Of a stretch of DNA of 64,000 nucleotides, positions 26,852 to 35,641 are shown in pieces. The stretch lies in NCBI RefSeq assembly GCF_004526235.1, contig NZ_CP038159.1, positions 1,178,001-1,242,000 on the forward strand, written 5' to 3'. The notes under the pieces are model-generated. The model searched no databases and had not been told where the DNA came from. It was given only the letters and a program-made list of their open reading frames with translations. How positions within the stretch are numbered: the first letter of the stretch is position 1; each line of letters opens with the position of its first letter. A program made the translations under genes and the position numbers. The stretch comes from Sphingobacterium sp. CZ-2 (lineage in GTDB: Bacteria; Bacteroidota; Bacteroidia; Sphingobacteriales; Sphingobacteriaceae).

Positions 26852-27627
26852 TTTGGTAATTCTAAAAGGTAACTATCTGCCAACCCGGAAGGTAATTCAT
26901 CCAATAAAGATAATGCCTGCTGCGAACTAATACCCTTTACCTGATGGCCATATTCTGCCAATTTTCCAATATATGGGCTTTCAGCGTTCATACTGCTGTA
27001 CAGAACCTTGCTCACCTTTCCATCGATGCCAAATACTTGGAAAAGATGAAGCACATAATAACTGAGATCTTCTTCAGAATATACTTCAAAACTATTATAT
27101 AGCTTGAACTGCCCATTGATGAACAAAAACAAATCCACCACTTGTTCATGGAATACAACACCCAATACCTCGCCTTGTAGCGGAATATGAGGTCTTGCCT
27201 GCATCAGGTTCAATTTAAATTCCGGGATAAATTGGGCTTGCGGGAACAAGGATCTCCAACGTTGCTCCAACAACACATCATATTGATAAAAAGCCTGTGC
27301 TTGAAGGAAATCCAAGGAAACCGATTCAGCTTTTCTTCCTGGATGTTCCATAAAATCCTGGTATTTCTCTACATCCTCCATATCATAGAGATCATTCGGA
27401 ATGAATGTCAGGTTATTATGCGGGATACTCACATAGACCTTCTGAAAAGGAAGACTCAAAATCTTTAAAGCCTCTTCGCTGGGACTATTGCTTTCATACT
27501 TCATGTAAACCAACAATTGTCCTTCGTAATCAACCACATATAATATGTCATGGTTAAAATTCGCCTGAACGATTAATTGATATTTAGCAATATATTGTAA
27601 GTGAAATTGTGACGACGTATAAATCAT
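26839..27627 (-). CDS. DUF3822 family protein
   Basis: This 262-residue protein follows the pattern of DUF3822, a Bacteroidota-specific family almost always next to rsmD. It appears to have an actin-like/ASKHA-like duplicated fold (two beta-rich halves, about 1-110 and 140-262, the second with GEVLGVVFHEQVVDLFLF). No enzymatic motif is evident. It is first in the operon with rsmD (13-base overlap) and coaD. Its biological role is unknown. Proximity hints at ribosome or cofactor biogenesis, but that is inference. Confidence 0.85.
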   Translation of the reverse strand: MIYTSSQFHLQYIAKYQLIVQANFNHDILYVVDYEGQLLVYMKYESNSPSEEALKILSLPFQKVYVSIPHNNLTFIPNDLYDMEDVEKYQDFMEHPGRKAESVSLDFLQAQAFYQYDVLLEQRWRSLFPQAQFIPEFKLNLMQARPHIPLQGEVLGVVFHEQVVDLFLFINGQFKLYNSFEVYSEEDLSYYVLHLFQVFGIDGKVSKVLYSSMNAESPYIGKLAEYGHQVKGISSQQALSLLDELPSGLADSYLLELPKCAL

Positions 27628-27667
27628 GCTTTTGCAGATGCTTTAATCACAAAAATAGTTTTTAAAA

Positions 27668-27697
27668 TTGGTTTGACCAACCTTTTGAATAACTTTG
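27668..27697 (+). promoter_or_regulatory. Bacteroidota-type promoter overlapping the apparent TTG start
   Basis: TTG at 27668-27670, 19 bases, then TAACTTTG at 27690-27697 give an exact TTG-N19-TAnnTTTG. The -7 box covers the TTG at 27695, so that codon cannot be the start if this promoter is used. Transcription would begin near 27701. Confidence 0.65.
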
Positions 27698-27700
27698 GAT

Positions 27701-29125
27701 GTGCAAGTGAAAAATCACCTCTTACAGCAATTCCATCATCAACCGACAAAACAACAGGAAGAAGTTTTCGGCTTGTTGGCTGATTTTTTGCATACCTTTT
27801 CCTCCGACGCCTGCTTTATTCTAAAAGGATATGCCGGTACGGGAAAAACATCCATCATCTCGGCATTGGTCAAAATATTGCCAAAAATACAGAAGCGATC
27901 GGTATTGCTGGCTCCTACAGGTCGGGCGGCAAAAGTAATGAGTGCTTATTCCGGCAGAACAGCCTTGACCATCCATAAAAAAATCTACCGCAAGAAAAAC
28001 GCAGCAAGTATTGACCTTAATTTCGGCTTAGGTGATAATACACATGAAAACACATTATTCATTGTGGACGAAGCATCTATGATCAGCAATGAAGGAGCAA
28101 GTATGTTCTCTTCCGGACTGCTTCATGACCTCATACAATATGTGCAATCGGGGGAAAACTGCAGTTTGATGTTGGTTGGAGATACCGCTCAGCTCCCTCC
28201 CGTTGGATTGGAAGAAAGCCCTGCACTAAATCCCGAATACATGAATGGGGAATTTGGATTGGGTATTTTCACCTACGAACTAACTGATGTCGTTAGACAG
28301 GATAAAAATTCGGGAATCCTTTTCAATGCTACCCGGATCCGGAATGAAATCCGCTTGGACGAGGAGTTTGTGGAGTACAGTTACCCACAATTTGTGACCA
28401 AATCTTTTAAGGACATTTACAGGATGAATGGTGAAAGGCTGATCGAAGGCCTACATTATGCCTATGATAAATATGGCATTGAGCAATGCATGGTCATCTG
28501 CCGATCCAACAAATCCGCCAATCTATATAATCAACACATACGCAACCAGATCCTTTTTCGGGATGAGGAGATCACGGGTGGGGATCAGATCATGGTGGTT
28601 CGCAACAATTATTATTGGCTGCAGGAGAATGATGAAAAGAGCCAAGGATTCATCGCCAATGGCGATATGGCGATCATCAAAAAAGTAAGTAATGTACATG
28701 AAATGCATGGTTTTAGGTTTGCTGACCTCTACTTGGAGTTCATGGACAACAATGAAGGCGACGCCATCCGATGCAGGGTCCTGCTGGATAGTCTCTATGT
28801 GGATTCCCCTAATCTTCCCTACGATCAGCAGCAAAAACTTTACGAAAGCATCTCCAAAGATTACGAAGATATACCAGTCAAAAAATACCGGATGGAGGCG
28901 ATCAAAAAAGACCCCTACTACAATGCCTTACAGATTAAATTTGCCTATGCCATTACCTGTCATAAAGCCCAAGGGGGGCAATGGCCTTTGGTATTCGTGG
29001 ATCAAGGCTATATGACCGATGAAATGTTGACAACCGAGTTTATGCGCTGGCTGTACACGGCTTTGACCCGGGCAACGAAAGAATTGTTCCTCGTGAATTT
29101 CAACGAAAAATTCTACGAAGAATAG
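27701..29125 (+). CDS. RecD-like ATP-dependent DNA helicase (AAA, UvrD C-terminal type)
   Basis: This protein has about 474 residues. Walker A is GYAGTGKTS at about 43-51, followed by a PTGRAA segment and Walker B VDEASMIS near 127. The C-terminal part has the UvrD_C_2 signature (TCHKAQGGQW near 430, then RWLYTALTRAT), so it is a superfamily 1B helicase of the RecD/Dda type. It unwinds DNA in repair or recombination. The ATG-less start is taken as GTG 27701 because the upstream TTG lies inside a good promoter. GTG 27707 is also possible. The mRNA would be leaderless. Confidence 0.88.
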   Translation: MQVKNHLLQQFHHQPTKQQEEVFGLLADFLHTFSSDACFILKGYAGTGKTSIISALVKILPKIQKRSVLLAPTGRAAKVMSAYSGRTALTIHKKIYRKKNAASIDLNFGLGDNTHENTLFIVDEASMISNEGASMFSSGLLHDLIQYVQSGENCSLMLVGDTAQLPPVGLEESPALNPEYMNGEFGLGIFTYELTDVVRQDKNSGILFNATRIRNEIRLDEEFVEYSYPQFVTKSFKDIYRMNGERLIEGLHYAYDKYGIEQCMVICRSNKSANLYNQHIRNQILFRDEEITGGDQIMVVRNNYYWLQENDEKSQGFIANGDMAIIKKVSNVHEMHGFRFADLYLEFMDNNEGDAIRCRVLLDSLYVDSPNLPYDQQQKLYESISKDYEDIPVKKYRMEAIKKDPYYNALQIKFAYAITCHKAQGGQWPLVFVDQGYMTDEMLTTEFMRWLYTALTRATKELFLVNFNEKFYEE

Positions 29126-29207
29126 CAAAAATAATACAGAATATACTTCCTTATCCCCTTAGAAAGCAATATTTTCGCTGAAACCAAATAATTTCCATTA
29201 ATATAAA

Positions 29208-31697
29208 ATGAAAAAATCATTATTAGGCTTTTTGATGCTCTGTTCCGTATGGACTTTCGCTCAGGAAAAAAGCACCTTGGCCAAACCAAATTACCAATTG
29301 GCGGCAAAATACTCTCCTTCCCGATTGAGTACCATGATCTACTCCACAGAAGTAAATCCTAACTGGATTAATTTCGGTGAAAAATTCTGGTACGAATACC
29401 GTACTTCCGCTGGAAAAAAATGGTACTTGGTGGAACCTGCCTCCAGACGCAAACAGGAACTATTTGATGGATCTGAAATGGCTGCTAAGATCACTTCTAT
29501 CGTTAGAAACCCTTTCGATGCACAACACTTAGATATTAGAAACCTGCGCTTTATGGAAAAGGACGAGAACCTGATCCGTTTTGAGGTACAGAGCACATTA
29601 GATACCGTAAAATCCAAAGAGGAAATCAAGAAACTGACCAATAAAAGCGATACCATAAAGAAAAAGCTTTTCCACTTTGAATATAACATCAACACCAAAA
29701 ACCTGAAGGAAATCAGTGATACGACCAAAGAAAAAGGACGTGTTTTCTGGGCGAATTTCAATCCGGATACCACCAAGGTTTTCTATGCCAAGAACTTCAA
29801 CCTATACTGGATGGATTATGCGAACTACCTAAAAGCCCAAAAGGATGAAAAAGATAGTACCATAGTAGAGCATCAGATCACCACGGATGGTGTACAATAC
29901 TATGCTTGGGGTGGAGATGAATATTCCGTAACCAGCGGCGATAAGAAATCCGAAGACGAGGAAAAGAAAAAAAGAAAACCAGTTTGGATCAATTGGTCCC
30001 CTGATGGCCGTTATTTTACTTTAACCCGTAAGGATAATAGAGAATACAACGCATTGTGGGTGATCAATAATGTAGGTGGCAAACGCCCTACCCTGGAGAC
30101 CTATAAATACCTGATGCCAGGAGAAACGGATTCTACCGAAGTAGAACTTTACCTTTTTGATGCAGCTAGCTTGAAACCTAGACAGATCAATGTGGCTAAA
30201 TTCAAGAACCAGACGATCAGCACCTGGAGCAAGGACCGTTCGAAAGCAAACTATAAAGGAAAGCATTACATCAACTACTGGTTGGGAACGAATGAGGAAT
30301 TCTACATTGCACGTTCTAGCCGCGACTTAAAACGTATTGATCTGGTGGCTGTCAACGTGAATGGTTCGACAAGAACCTTGGTGGAAGAACGCTCTAATGT
30401 GTATTTGGACATCAAAAAACCACAGTTCATCAATAATTACAGCCAGTTTATCCATTGGTCTCAACGCGATGGATGGGGTCACTTCTACCTATACGACAAT
30501 CAGGGGAAATTGATCAATCAGATCACCAAAGGAGATTTCCATTGTGATGAATTGACCAGCTATAATGAAAATACAGGAACCCTATTCTTCAAAGCGAACG
30601 GTGTGGATAAGAAATTAGATCCTTATTATACCCATTACTATTCGGTGAACAAAAACGGGTCTGCATTCAAATTATTGACTCCTGGAGATTTTGACCATCA
30701 AGTATTAGCTTCCGAAAGCGGAAATTACTTTGTAGACAACTTTTCGAGAGTCAATACGGCTCCTGTTTCCAACCTATACAGTGCATCGGGTCAATTTATC
30801 ATGAAATTAGAGGACGCTGACCTTTCCCAATTGATGGCATCGGGCTACAAATTCCCGGAACCCTTCAAGGTAAAGGCTGGGGATGGCATCACAGACCTAT
30901 ATGGGGTGATGTACAAGCCTTTTGATTTCGATTCGACCAAGACCTACCCGATCATTGAATATGTGTACCCAGGGCCTCAAACAGAGGCTGTGAACAAAAG
31001 CTTCGGCAGAAGTATGGACCGTGTAGACCGTTTGGCGCAGATGGGATTCATCGTGATCTCCGTTGGAAACCGTGGAGGACACCCTTCCCGCTCAAAATGG
31101 TACCACACCTATGGCTACGGAAACCTTCGTGATTATGGATTGGAGGATAAAAAAGTGGTGGCGGAGCAATTGGCCAATAAATATTCCTTCATCGATATAG
31201 ACCGTGTTGGAATTACCGGTCACTCTGGTGGTGGATTTATGTCTACGGCAGCCATGTTGGTTTACCCGGATTTCTTCAAGGTAGCCGTTTCTGGAGCTGG
31301 AAACCATGAGAACAACATCTACAACCGTTGGTGGAGCGAAAGACACCATGGAATCACTGAAAAAGTGAACAGTAAAGGTGATACGTCTTTCAATTACCAG
31401 ATCGATCGCAACTCGGATCTAGCGAAAAACCTAAAAGGTAAATTATTGATCGTTACGGGTGATATCGATAACAACGTGCATCCGGCAAACTCCATTCGCA
31501 TGGTTGATGCCTTGATCAAAGCCAATAAGCGTTTCGATTTCTTATTGTTACCTGGACAGCGCCATGGTTTTGGGGATATGACGGAATACTTCTTCTGGAG
31601 GATGGCAGATTATTTCAGCCAACACCTATTGGGTGAGTCCAAAATGAATGAAGTGGATATGACCGAAATGAATCGAGATAAACCCATCAAAAGATAA
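29208..31697 (+). CDS. S9 family prolyl oligopeptidase / dipeptidyl peptidase
   Basis: This 829-residue exported enzyme has a signal peptide ending after TFAQ (about residue 18). A beta-propeller-type N-terminal region (about 60-550) contains a Lys/Glu-rich insertion near 245-260. The alpha/beta hydrolase domain (about 560-829) has nucleophile Ser673 in GHSGGG, an Asp near 752 in DIDNNVHP, and His786 in GQRHGFG. It releases dipeptides or cleaves proline-containing peptides in the periplasm. It is a second S9 enzyme, divergent from the DPP IV at 3379-5553. The gene downstream starts four bases after the stop. Confidence 0.93.
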   Translation: MKKSLLGFLMLCSVWTFAQEKSTLAKPNYQLAAKYSPSRLSTMIYSTEVNPNWINFGEKFWYEYRTSAGKKWYLVEPASRRKQELFDGSEMAAKITSIVRNPFDAQHLDIRNLRFMEKDENLIRFEVQSTLDTVKSKEEIKKLTNKSDTIKKKLFHFEYNINTKNLKEISDTTKEKGRVFWANFNPDTTKVFYAKNFNLYWMDYANYLKAQKDEKDSTIVEHQITTDGVQYYAWGGDEYSVTSGDKKSEDEEKKKRKPVWINWSPDGRYFTLTRKDNREYNALWVINNVGGKRPTLETYKYLMPGETDSTEVELYLFDAASLKPRQINVAKFKNQTISTWSKDRSKANYKGKHYINYWLGTNEEFYIARSSRDLKRIDLVAVNVNGSTRTLVEERSNVYLDIKKPQFINNYSQFIHWSQRDGWGHFYLYDNQGKLINQITKGDFHCDELTSYNENTGTLFFKANGVDKKLDPYYTHYYSVNKNGSAFKLLTPGDFDHQVLASESGNYFVDNFSRVNTAPVSNLYSASGQFIMKLEDADLSQLMASGYKFPEPFKVKAGDGITDLYGVMYKPFDFDSTKTYPIIEYVYPGPQTEAVNKSFGRSMDRVDRLAQMGFIVISVGNRGGHPSRSKWYHTYGYGNLRDYGLEDKKVVAEQLANKYSFIDIDRVGITGHSGGGFMSTAAMLVYPDFFKVAVSGAGNHENNIYNRWWSERHHGITEKVNSKGDTSFNYQIDRNSDLAKNLKGKLLIVTGDIDNNVHPANSIRMVDALIKANKRFDFLLLPGQRHGFGDMTEYFFWRMADYFSQHLLGESKMNEVDMTEMNRDKPIKR

Positions 31698-31700
31698 TTG

Positions 31701-32252
31701 ATGTTTACCCAAAAACATCAACGGCAATCGGAGGCACTATTACAGTATGGTGCCTCTGATTTCTCTTTAGCCTTATTGAAAGAGATTCCCTTTCTGGATC
31801 TTGCCCAGCTCAGTGTAAATTTGGATCATCCTAAAGTAGCCTTTCGCGCGGCTTGGGCGTTGGAACATATCGTATTGAAGAACACTTACCTGATCGAGGA
31901 GCACCAGGGATTACTTATTCAAAATTATTGCTTTTCTAACAACTGGAGTGTGTTAAGGAGTTATTCCAAGATCATGATGTGGATGACCTCCAAGGCCAAC
32001 CAATCCTTTGATTTAACGGAAGTAGAAGAGGAAAGTATCATTGAAAAGACCTTTCAGATCGTAGAAGATGCCTCCTGCCCTGTAGCTGTCCTGGTCAACG
32101 CCTTTGATATCCTATTCCAATGCATCCCCAATCATCCCTGGCTAGCGCAGGAACTTAAGCTGCAAATAGAACTACAATTGGAAAAAGAAGCATCAGCTGC
32201 CTTGAAAAGCCGAGGAAATAAGCTTTTGAAAGCATTGAGCAAAATAAAGTAG
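31701..32252 (+). CDS. HEAT-like helical protein of unknown function
   Basis: This 183-residue protein reads almost entirely as paired helices, with repeats such as HPKVAFRAAWALEHIVL and CPVAVLVNAFDILFQCI that suggest HEAT or armadillo-type units. There is no signal peptide. The ATG at 31701 is chosen over a TTG three bases earlier. It begins four bases after the S9 peptidase stop, so it is translationally linked to it, although one is cytosolic and the other exported. Function is not recognised. A protein-interaction scaffold is plausible. Confidence 0.7.
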   Translation: MFTQKHQRQSEALLQYGASDFSLALLKEIPFLDLAQLSVNLDHPKVAFRAAWALEHIVLKNTYLIEEHQGLLIQNYCFSNNWSVLRSYSKIMMWMTSKANQSFDLTEVEEESIIEKTFQIVEDASCPVAVLVNAFDILFQCIPNHPWLAQELKLQIELQLEKEASAALKSRGNKLLKALSKIK

Positions 32253-32267
32253 TAGTTTTCTAAGCGA

Positions 32268-33290
32268 TTAAAAAAGAGTATTTCCTTTTGGGTAATTGGT
32301 TTTTCCCAAATGACGGAAAGCCAGTTCCGTACATTCCCTTCCCCGCGAAGTACGCATCAGGTATCCTTCCTGGATCAAGAAAGGTTCATAAACCTCCTCA
32401 ATAGTACCTTCATCTTCCCCAACAGCAGTTGCAATGGTCTTCAAGCCTACCGGACCTCCTTTGAATTTATCAATGATGGTCATCAGGATCCGATTATCCA
32501 TTTCATCCAAACCATGCTCATCCACATTTAGGGCATTCAAGGCAAACTGGGCAATGGCTTTATCAATGGAACCATTTCCTTTGATCTGGGCAAAATCCCG
32601 GGTTCTTCGCAGCAGTGCATTGGCAATACGAGGGGTACCCCTACTCCTACGTGCAATTTCATAAGCTCCTTCTTCGGAGATTGGAACTTTAAGGATGATG
32701 GCTGATCGCATCACGATATCCGTCAATAATTTGGAATCATAGTATTGTAAGCGGGAATTGATACCGAAACGCGCGCGTAATGGGGCGGTAAGCAATCCCG
32801 AACGGGTGGTTGCACCGACTAAAGTAAATGGATTCAAGGAAATCTGCACGGAACGCGCATTGGGCCCTGTTTCCAGCATGATATCGATTTTGAAGTCCTC
32901 CATGGCAGAATATAAATATTCTTCCACCAAGGGGCTTAAACGGTGTATCTCGTCGATGAATAGAATGTCTCCCTCATCCAAACCGGTTAATAGTCCGGCA
33001 AGATCCCCGGGTTTATCCAATACCGGACCGGAAGTTATCTTGATGCCCACCCCCATTTCATTGGCGATGATATGGGATAAGGTGGTTTTTCCAAGTCCTG
33101 GAGGGCCATGTAGCAATACATGGTCCAATGCCTCCCCACGAAGCTTGGCTGCCTTCACAAAGATCGACAGATTTTCCAATATCTTAGCCTGACCAGTGAA
33201 ATCATCAAAGGTTTGGGGGCGCAGTACGCGCTCCAGATCTTTGTCGGTCGTTGATAGACGCTCCGGATTTGGGTCAAGATTCTCGTTCAT
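32268..33290 (-). CDS. ruvB: Holliday junction branch-migration helicase RuvB
   Basis: This 340-residue AAA+ ATPase opens with [11 protein letters not shown]. It has Walker [11 protein letters not shown] near 65, Walker B FIDEIHRL near 113, sensor GATTRSG near 160, the arginine-finger region and the RuvB C-terminal winged helix ([12 protein letters not shown]...RGRE). With RuvA it drives branch migration of Holliday junctions. ruvA and ruvC are not in the window. The upstream glycosyltransferase stops one base before its ATG, so they form one unit. Confidence 0.97.
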   Translation of the reverse strand: MNENLDPNPERLSTTDKDLERVLRPQTFDDFTGQAKILENLSIFVKAAKLRGEALDHVLLHGPPGLGKTTLSHIIANEMGVGIKITSGPVLDKPGDLAGLLTGLDEGDILFIDEIHRLSPLVEEYLYSAMEDFKIDIMLETGPNARSVQISLNPFTLVGATTRSGLLTAPLRARFGINSRLQYYDSKLLTDIVMRSAIILKVPISEEGAYEIARRSRGTPRIANALLRRTRDFAQIKGNGSIDKAIAQFALNALNVDEHGLDEMDNRILMTIIDKFKGGPVGLKTIATAVGEDEGTIEEVYEPFLIQEGYLMRTSRGRECTELAFRHLGKTNYPKGNTLF

Positions 33291-33291
33291 G

Positions 33292-34026
33292 CTATTGTTT
33301 ATAATCTTTAAAAAATGAATTGACCTTCATTTGAATCACGCCGAAGAATGCTTCTTTAAAGATCTTAGTACTCATTTTTGAGGTGCCTAAGGTACGGTCT
33401 GTAAAGATGATCGGAATTTCGACCACATTAAAACCATACTTGATCGCCGTAAATTTCATCTCGATCTGGAAGGCATAGCCTACAAATTTCACTTTGTCCA
33501 GCGGGATGGTCTCCAACACTTTCCTGCGGAAACAAACAAACCCTGCGGTCGCATCCTGGATGTTGATGCGGGTAATGAGACGCACATAGGCTGATGCAAA
33601 ATAGGACATCAAGACCCTGTTCATGGGCCAGTTGACTACATTTACGCCTTTGATATAACGCGAACCTATCGCCATGTCGGCTCCCCCATGCATGCAGGCT
33701 TCCCGCAAGCGGATCAGATCATCAGGATTATGGCTGAAGTCGGCATCCATCTCAAAAATGAATTCATAGCTTCGCTGTAGAGACCATTTGAAACCATGTA
33801 TATAGGCTGTACCTAATCCTAATTTACCTTTTCGCTCTTCCATGAAGAGCTTACCGGCAAATTCGGATTCTTGTAATTTCCTGACGATGTCGGCTGTTCC
33901 ATCCGGCGAACCATCATCTACGATCAATACATGGAAGTCTACCTCTAGCGAGAATACTTTTCGAATAATACGTTCAATATTTTCCTTCTCGTTATAGGTA
34001 GGAATGATTACTATGCTATCTGACAC
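33292..34026 (-). CDS. Polyprenol-phosphate mannosyltransferase-like GT2 glycosyltransferase
   Basis: This 244-residue GT2 enzyme resembles DPM1-type synthases. It starts [17 protein letters not shown], then [13 protein letters not shown], and the DxD-type metal motif is in [13 protein letters not shown] near 92. There is no C-terminal transmembrane helix, as in the DPM1-like short form. It would transfer a sugar from a nucleotide donor to polyprenol phosphate at the inner face of the membrane. The true donor sugar is unknown. It is immediately upstream of ruvB, a link without obvious functional meaning. Confidence 0.88.
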   Translation of the reverse strand: MSDSIVIIPTYNEKENIERIIRKVFSLEVDFHVLIVDDGSPDGTADIVRKLQESEFAGKLFMEERKGKLGLGTAYIHGFKWSLQRSYEFIFEMDADFSHNPDDLIRLREACMHGGADMAIGSRYIKGVNVVNWPMNRVLMSYFASAYVRLITRINIQDATAGFVCFRRKVLETIPLDKVKFVGYAFQIEMKFTAIKYGFNVVEIPIIFTDRTLGTSKMSTKIFKEAFFGVIQMKVNSFFKDYKQ

Positions 34027-34062
34027 AAGCTAATTTTTGATGGTGTAAAGTTAAGCAAAATA

Positions 34063-35595
34063 TTAATTAACCCCGTGCATCAATTTCTTGATCATAGGCG
34101 ACAATAAGATCAATATGACCCCTGCAATTAACGCATATAATCCCAATTGTTTATAGCCATCTGTATAAGTAATCAATTTATCCATTAAGGAATCTCCTTC
34201 TCTAGCTTCTGCCATGTTCGCTCCGATCAAACCGGCCACATACTGTCCATAGGCACTCGCCAAGAACCACATCCCCATCATGATTCCCTGTAATTTTGCA
34301 GGCGATAATTTCGTCATGATGGATAGTCCGATTGGCGATAGACATAATTCCCCTATGGTAATCACCAATAAGGCTAAAGTAAAGATATCCAAGGAAGTCA
34401 TTCCTTCTACCGCAAAGAACCTGGTTGCATACAGCACATAAAAGCCTAAACCAAGGAATACAAATCCCAATCCGAATTTGATGATGGTATTGGGTTCAAT
34501 CTTGCGGGCAGCCAAATAAAGCCATAGCATCCCAAATAAAGGTGCCAGGAAGATGATAAATAGTGCTCCTCCGGAGTTATTTACCCCATTTGGATCTAAG
34601 GTCACTGTTCCGCCAAGGATGGTATCGTTCAGATTATGAGCCGCAAAAATACTTAGGGAACCCCCACTCTGCTCATAGATTCCCCAGAAAATTACCGAGA
34701 ATAGGATAAAGATCAAGGCAGCGATCAACTTGTGTCGCTCGATCTTATCCACTTTCGACATTTCGTAGAACAGGTAGATCAAAGTCAATGGACCAATGAT
34801 GTACATGAAATAATCGGTGTATTCCGTTTTGGAGACCATGATCTGGATCAATGGCACAAAGATCAAGGTACTTGCATAGACCGCATATTCCACCCATTTT
34901 GGTAATGGTTTAGATTTCACGATGGCATCGGGATGTCCAGGTTGAAGACCGATCGGCCCCAATTGTTTTTTGGTGAAGTGGAAATTGATCAAACTGATCA
35001 ACATCCCTACCGCTGCCAATCCGAAAGCTACATTCCAACGGTGGGCCACATCGATGACCGAACTAAGCATATAGCCTTTCCCGATTGCGACACAGATATA
35101 GCCGCCCAAGAAAGCGCCTAAATTGATTCCCGCATAGAATAAAGAAAAACCACCATCGCGCCTATTATCACCGTCTTTGTACAGTTCACCCACCATGGTA
35201 GAAATATTCGGTTTGAAGAAGCCGGTTCCGATGATGATGAAAGCCAATCCGAAAAAGAAGAACTGATGCGTATCGATCGATAAAAGAACGGATCCGATGA
35301 TCATCAAGATCCCGCCAAACACCAGCGATTTACGGAATCCTAGGATCTTATCGGCAAACAAACCACCGATAAAGGTAAAAGCGTAGACGAAAGCCTGGGT
35401 AGCCCCATATTGTAGATTGGCCTCTTTTTCCGCAAAATTCAGTTGGGTGATCATAAAGAAAACCAACATACCGCGCATCCCATAAAAACAAAATCTTTCC
35501 CACATCTCGGAAAAGAATAAGCTCCAGATCTGTTTTGGATACTTGCCTTCGAAGTTCTGGATTTCCTCCAGTGTTTTTTGTCCTTCTGTATTCAT
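34063..35595 (-). CDS. POT family proton-coupled di/tripeptide transporter (copy 1)
   Basis: This 510-residue integral membrane protein has about 12-14 helices. It carries the POT hallmark GIRxxxxxF-like region near the N-terminus (ERFCFYGMRGMLVFF, the E-x-x-x-R type proton site) and the PTR2 signature FFKPNISTMVGELY near 127. The family imports di- and tripeptides with protons. Its closest relatives in the window are the two genes upstream. The product of the periplasmic S9 peptidases would be a natural substrate. Helix-rich shadow readings on the other strand are not genes. Confidence 0.94.
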   Translation of the reverse strand: MNTEGQKTLEEIQNFEGKYPKQIWSLFFSEMWERFCFYGMRGMLVFFMITQLNFAEKEANLQYGATQAFVYAFTFIGGLFADKILGFRKSLVFGGILMIIGSVLLSIDTHQFFFFGLAFIIIGTGFFKPNISTMVGELYKDGDNRRDGGFSLFYAGINLGAFLGGYICVAIGKGYMLSSVIDVAHRWNVAFGLAAVGMLISLINFHFTKKQLGPIGLQPGHPDAIVKSKPLPKWVEYAVYASTLIFVPLIQIMVSKTEYTDYFMYIIGPLTLIYLFYEMSKVDKIERHKLIAALIFILFSVIFWGIYEQSGGSLSIFAAHNLNDTILGGTVTLDPNGVNNSGGALFIIFLAPLFGMLWLYLAARKIEPNTIIKFGLGFVFLGLGFYVLYATRFFAVEGMTSLDIFTLALLVITIGELCLSPIGLSIMTKLSPAKLQGIMMGMWFLASAYGQYVAGLIGANMAEAREGDSLMDKLITYTDGYKQLGLYALIAGVILILLSPMIKKLMHGVN

Positions 35596-35611
35596 TGTAT
35601 GATATTAAAAT

Positions 35612-35631
35612 GGGGCTTATTGCTAAGCCCC
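35612..35631 (-). terminator. Hairpin between POT copies 2 and 1
   Basis: An 8-bp GC-rich stem (35612-35619 with 35624-35631, GGGGCTTA and complement) sits in the 46-base gap. On the minus strand it follows the stop of copy 2, with a weak U-tract, so it may attenuate read-through into copy 1. Confidence 0.5.
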
Positions 35632-35641
35632 TTATTATTTT

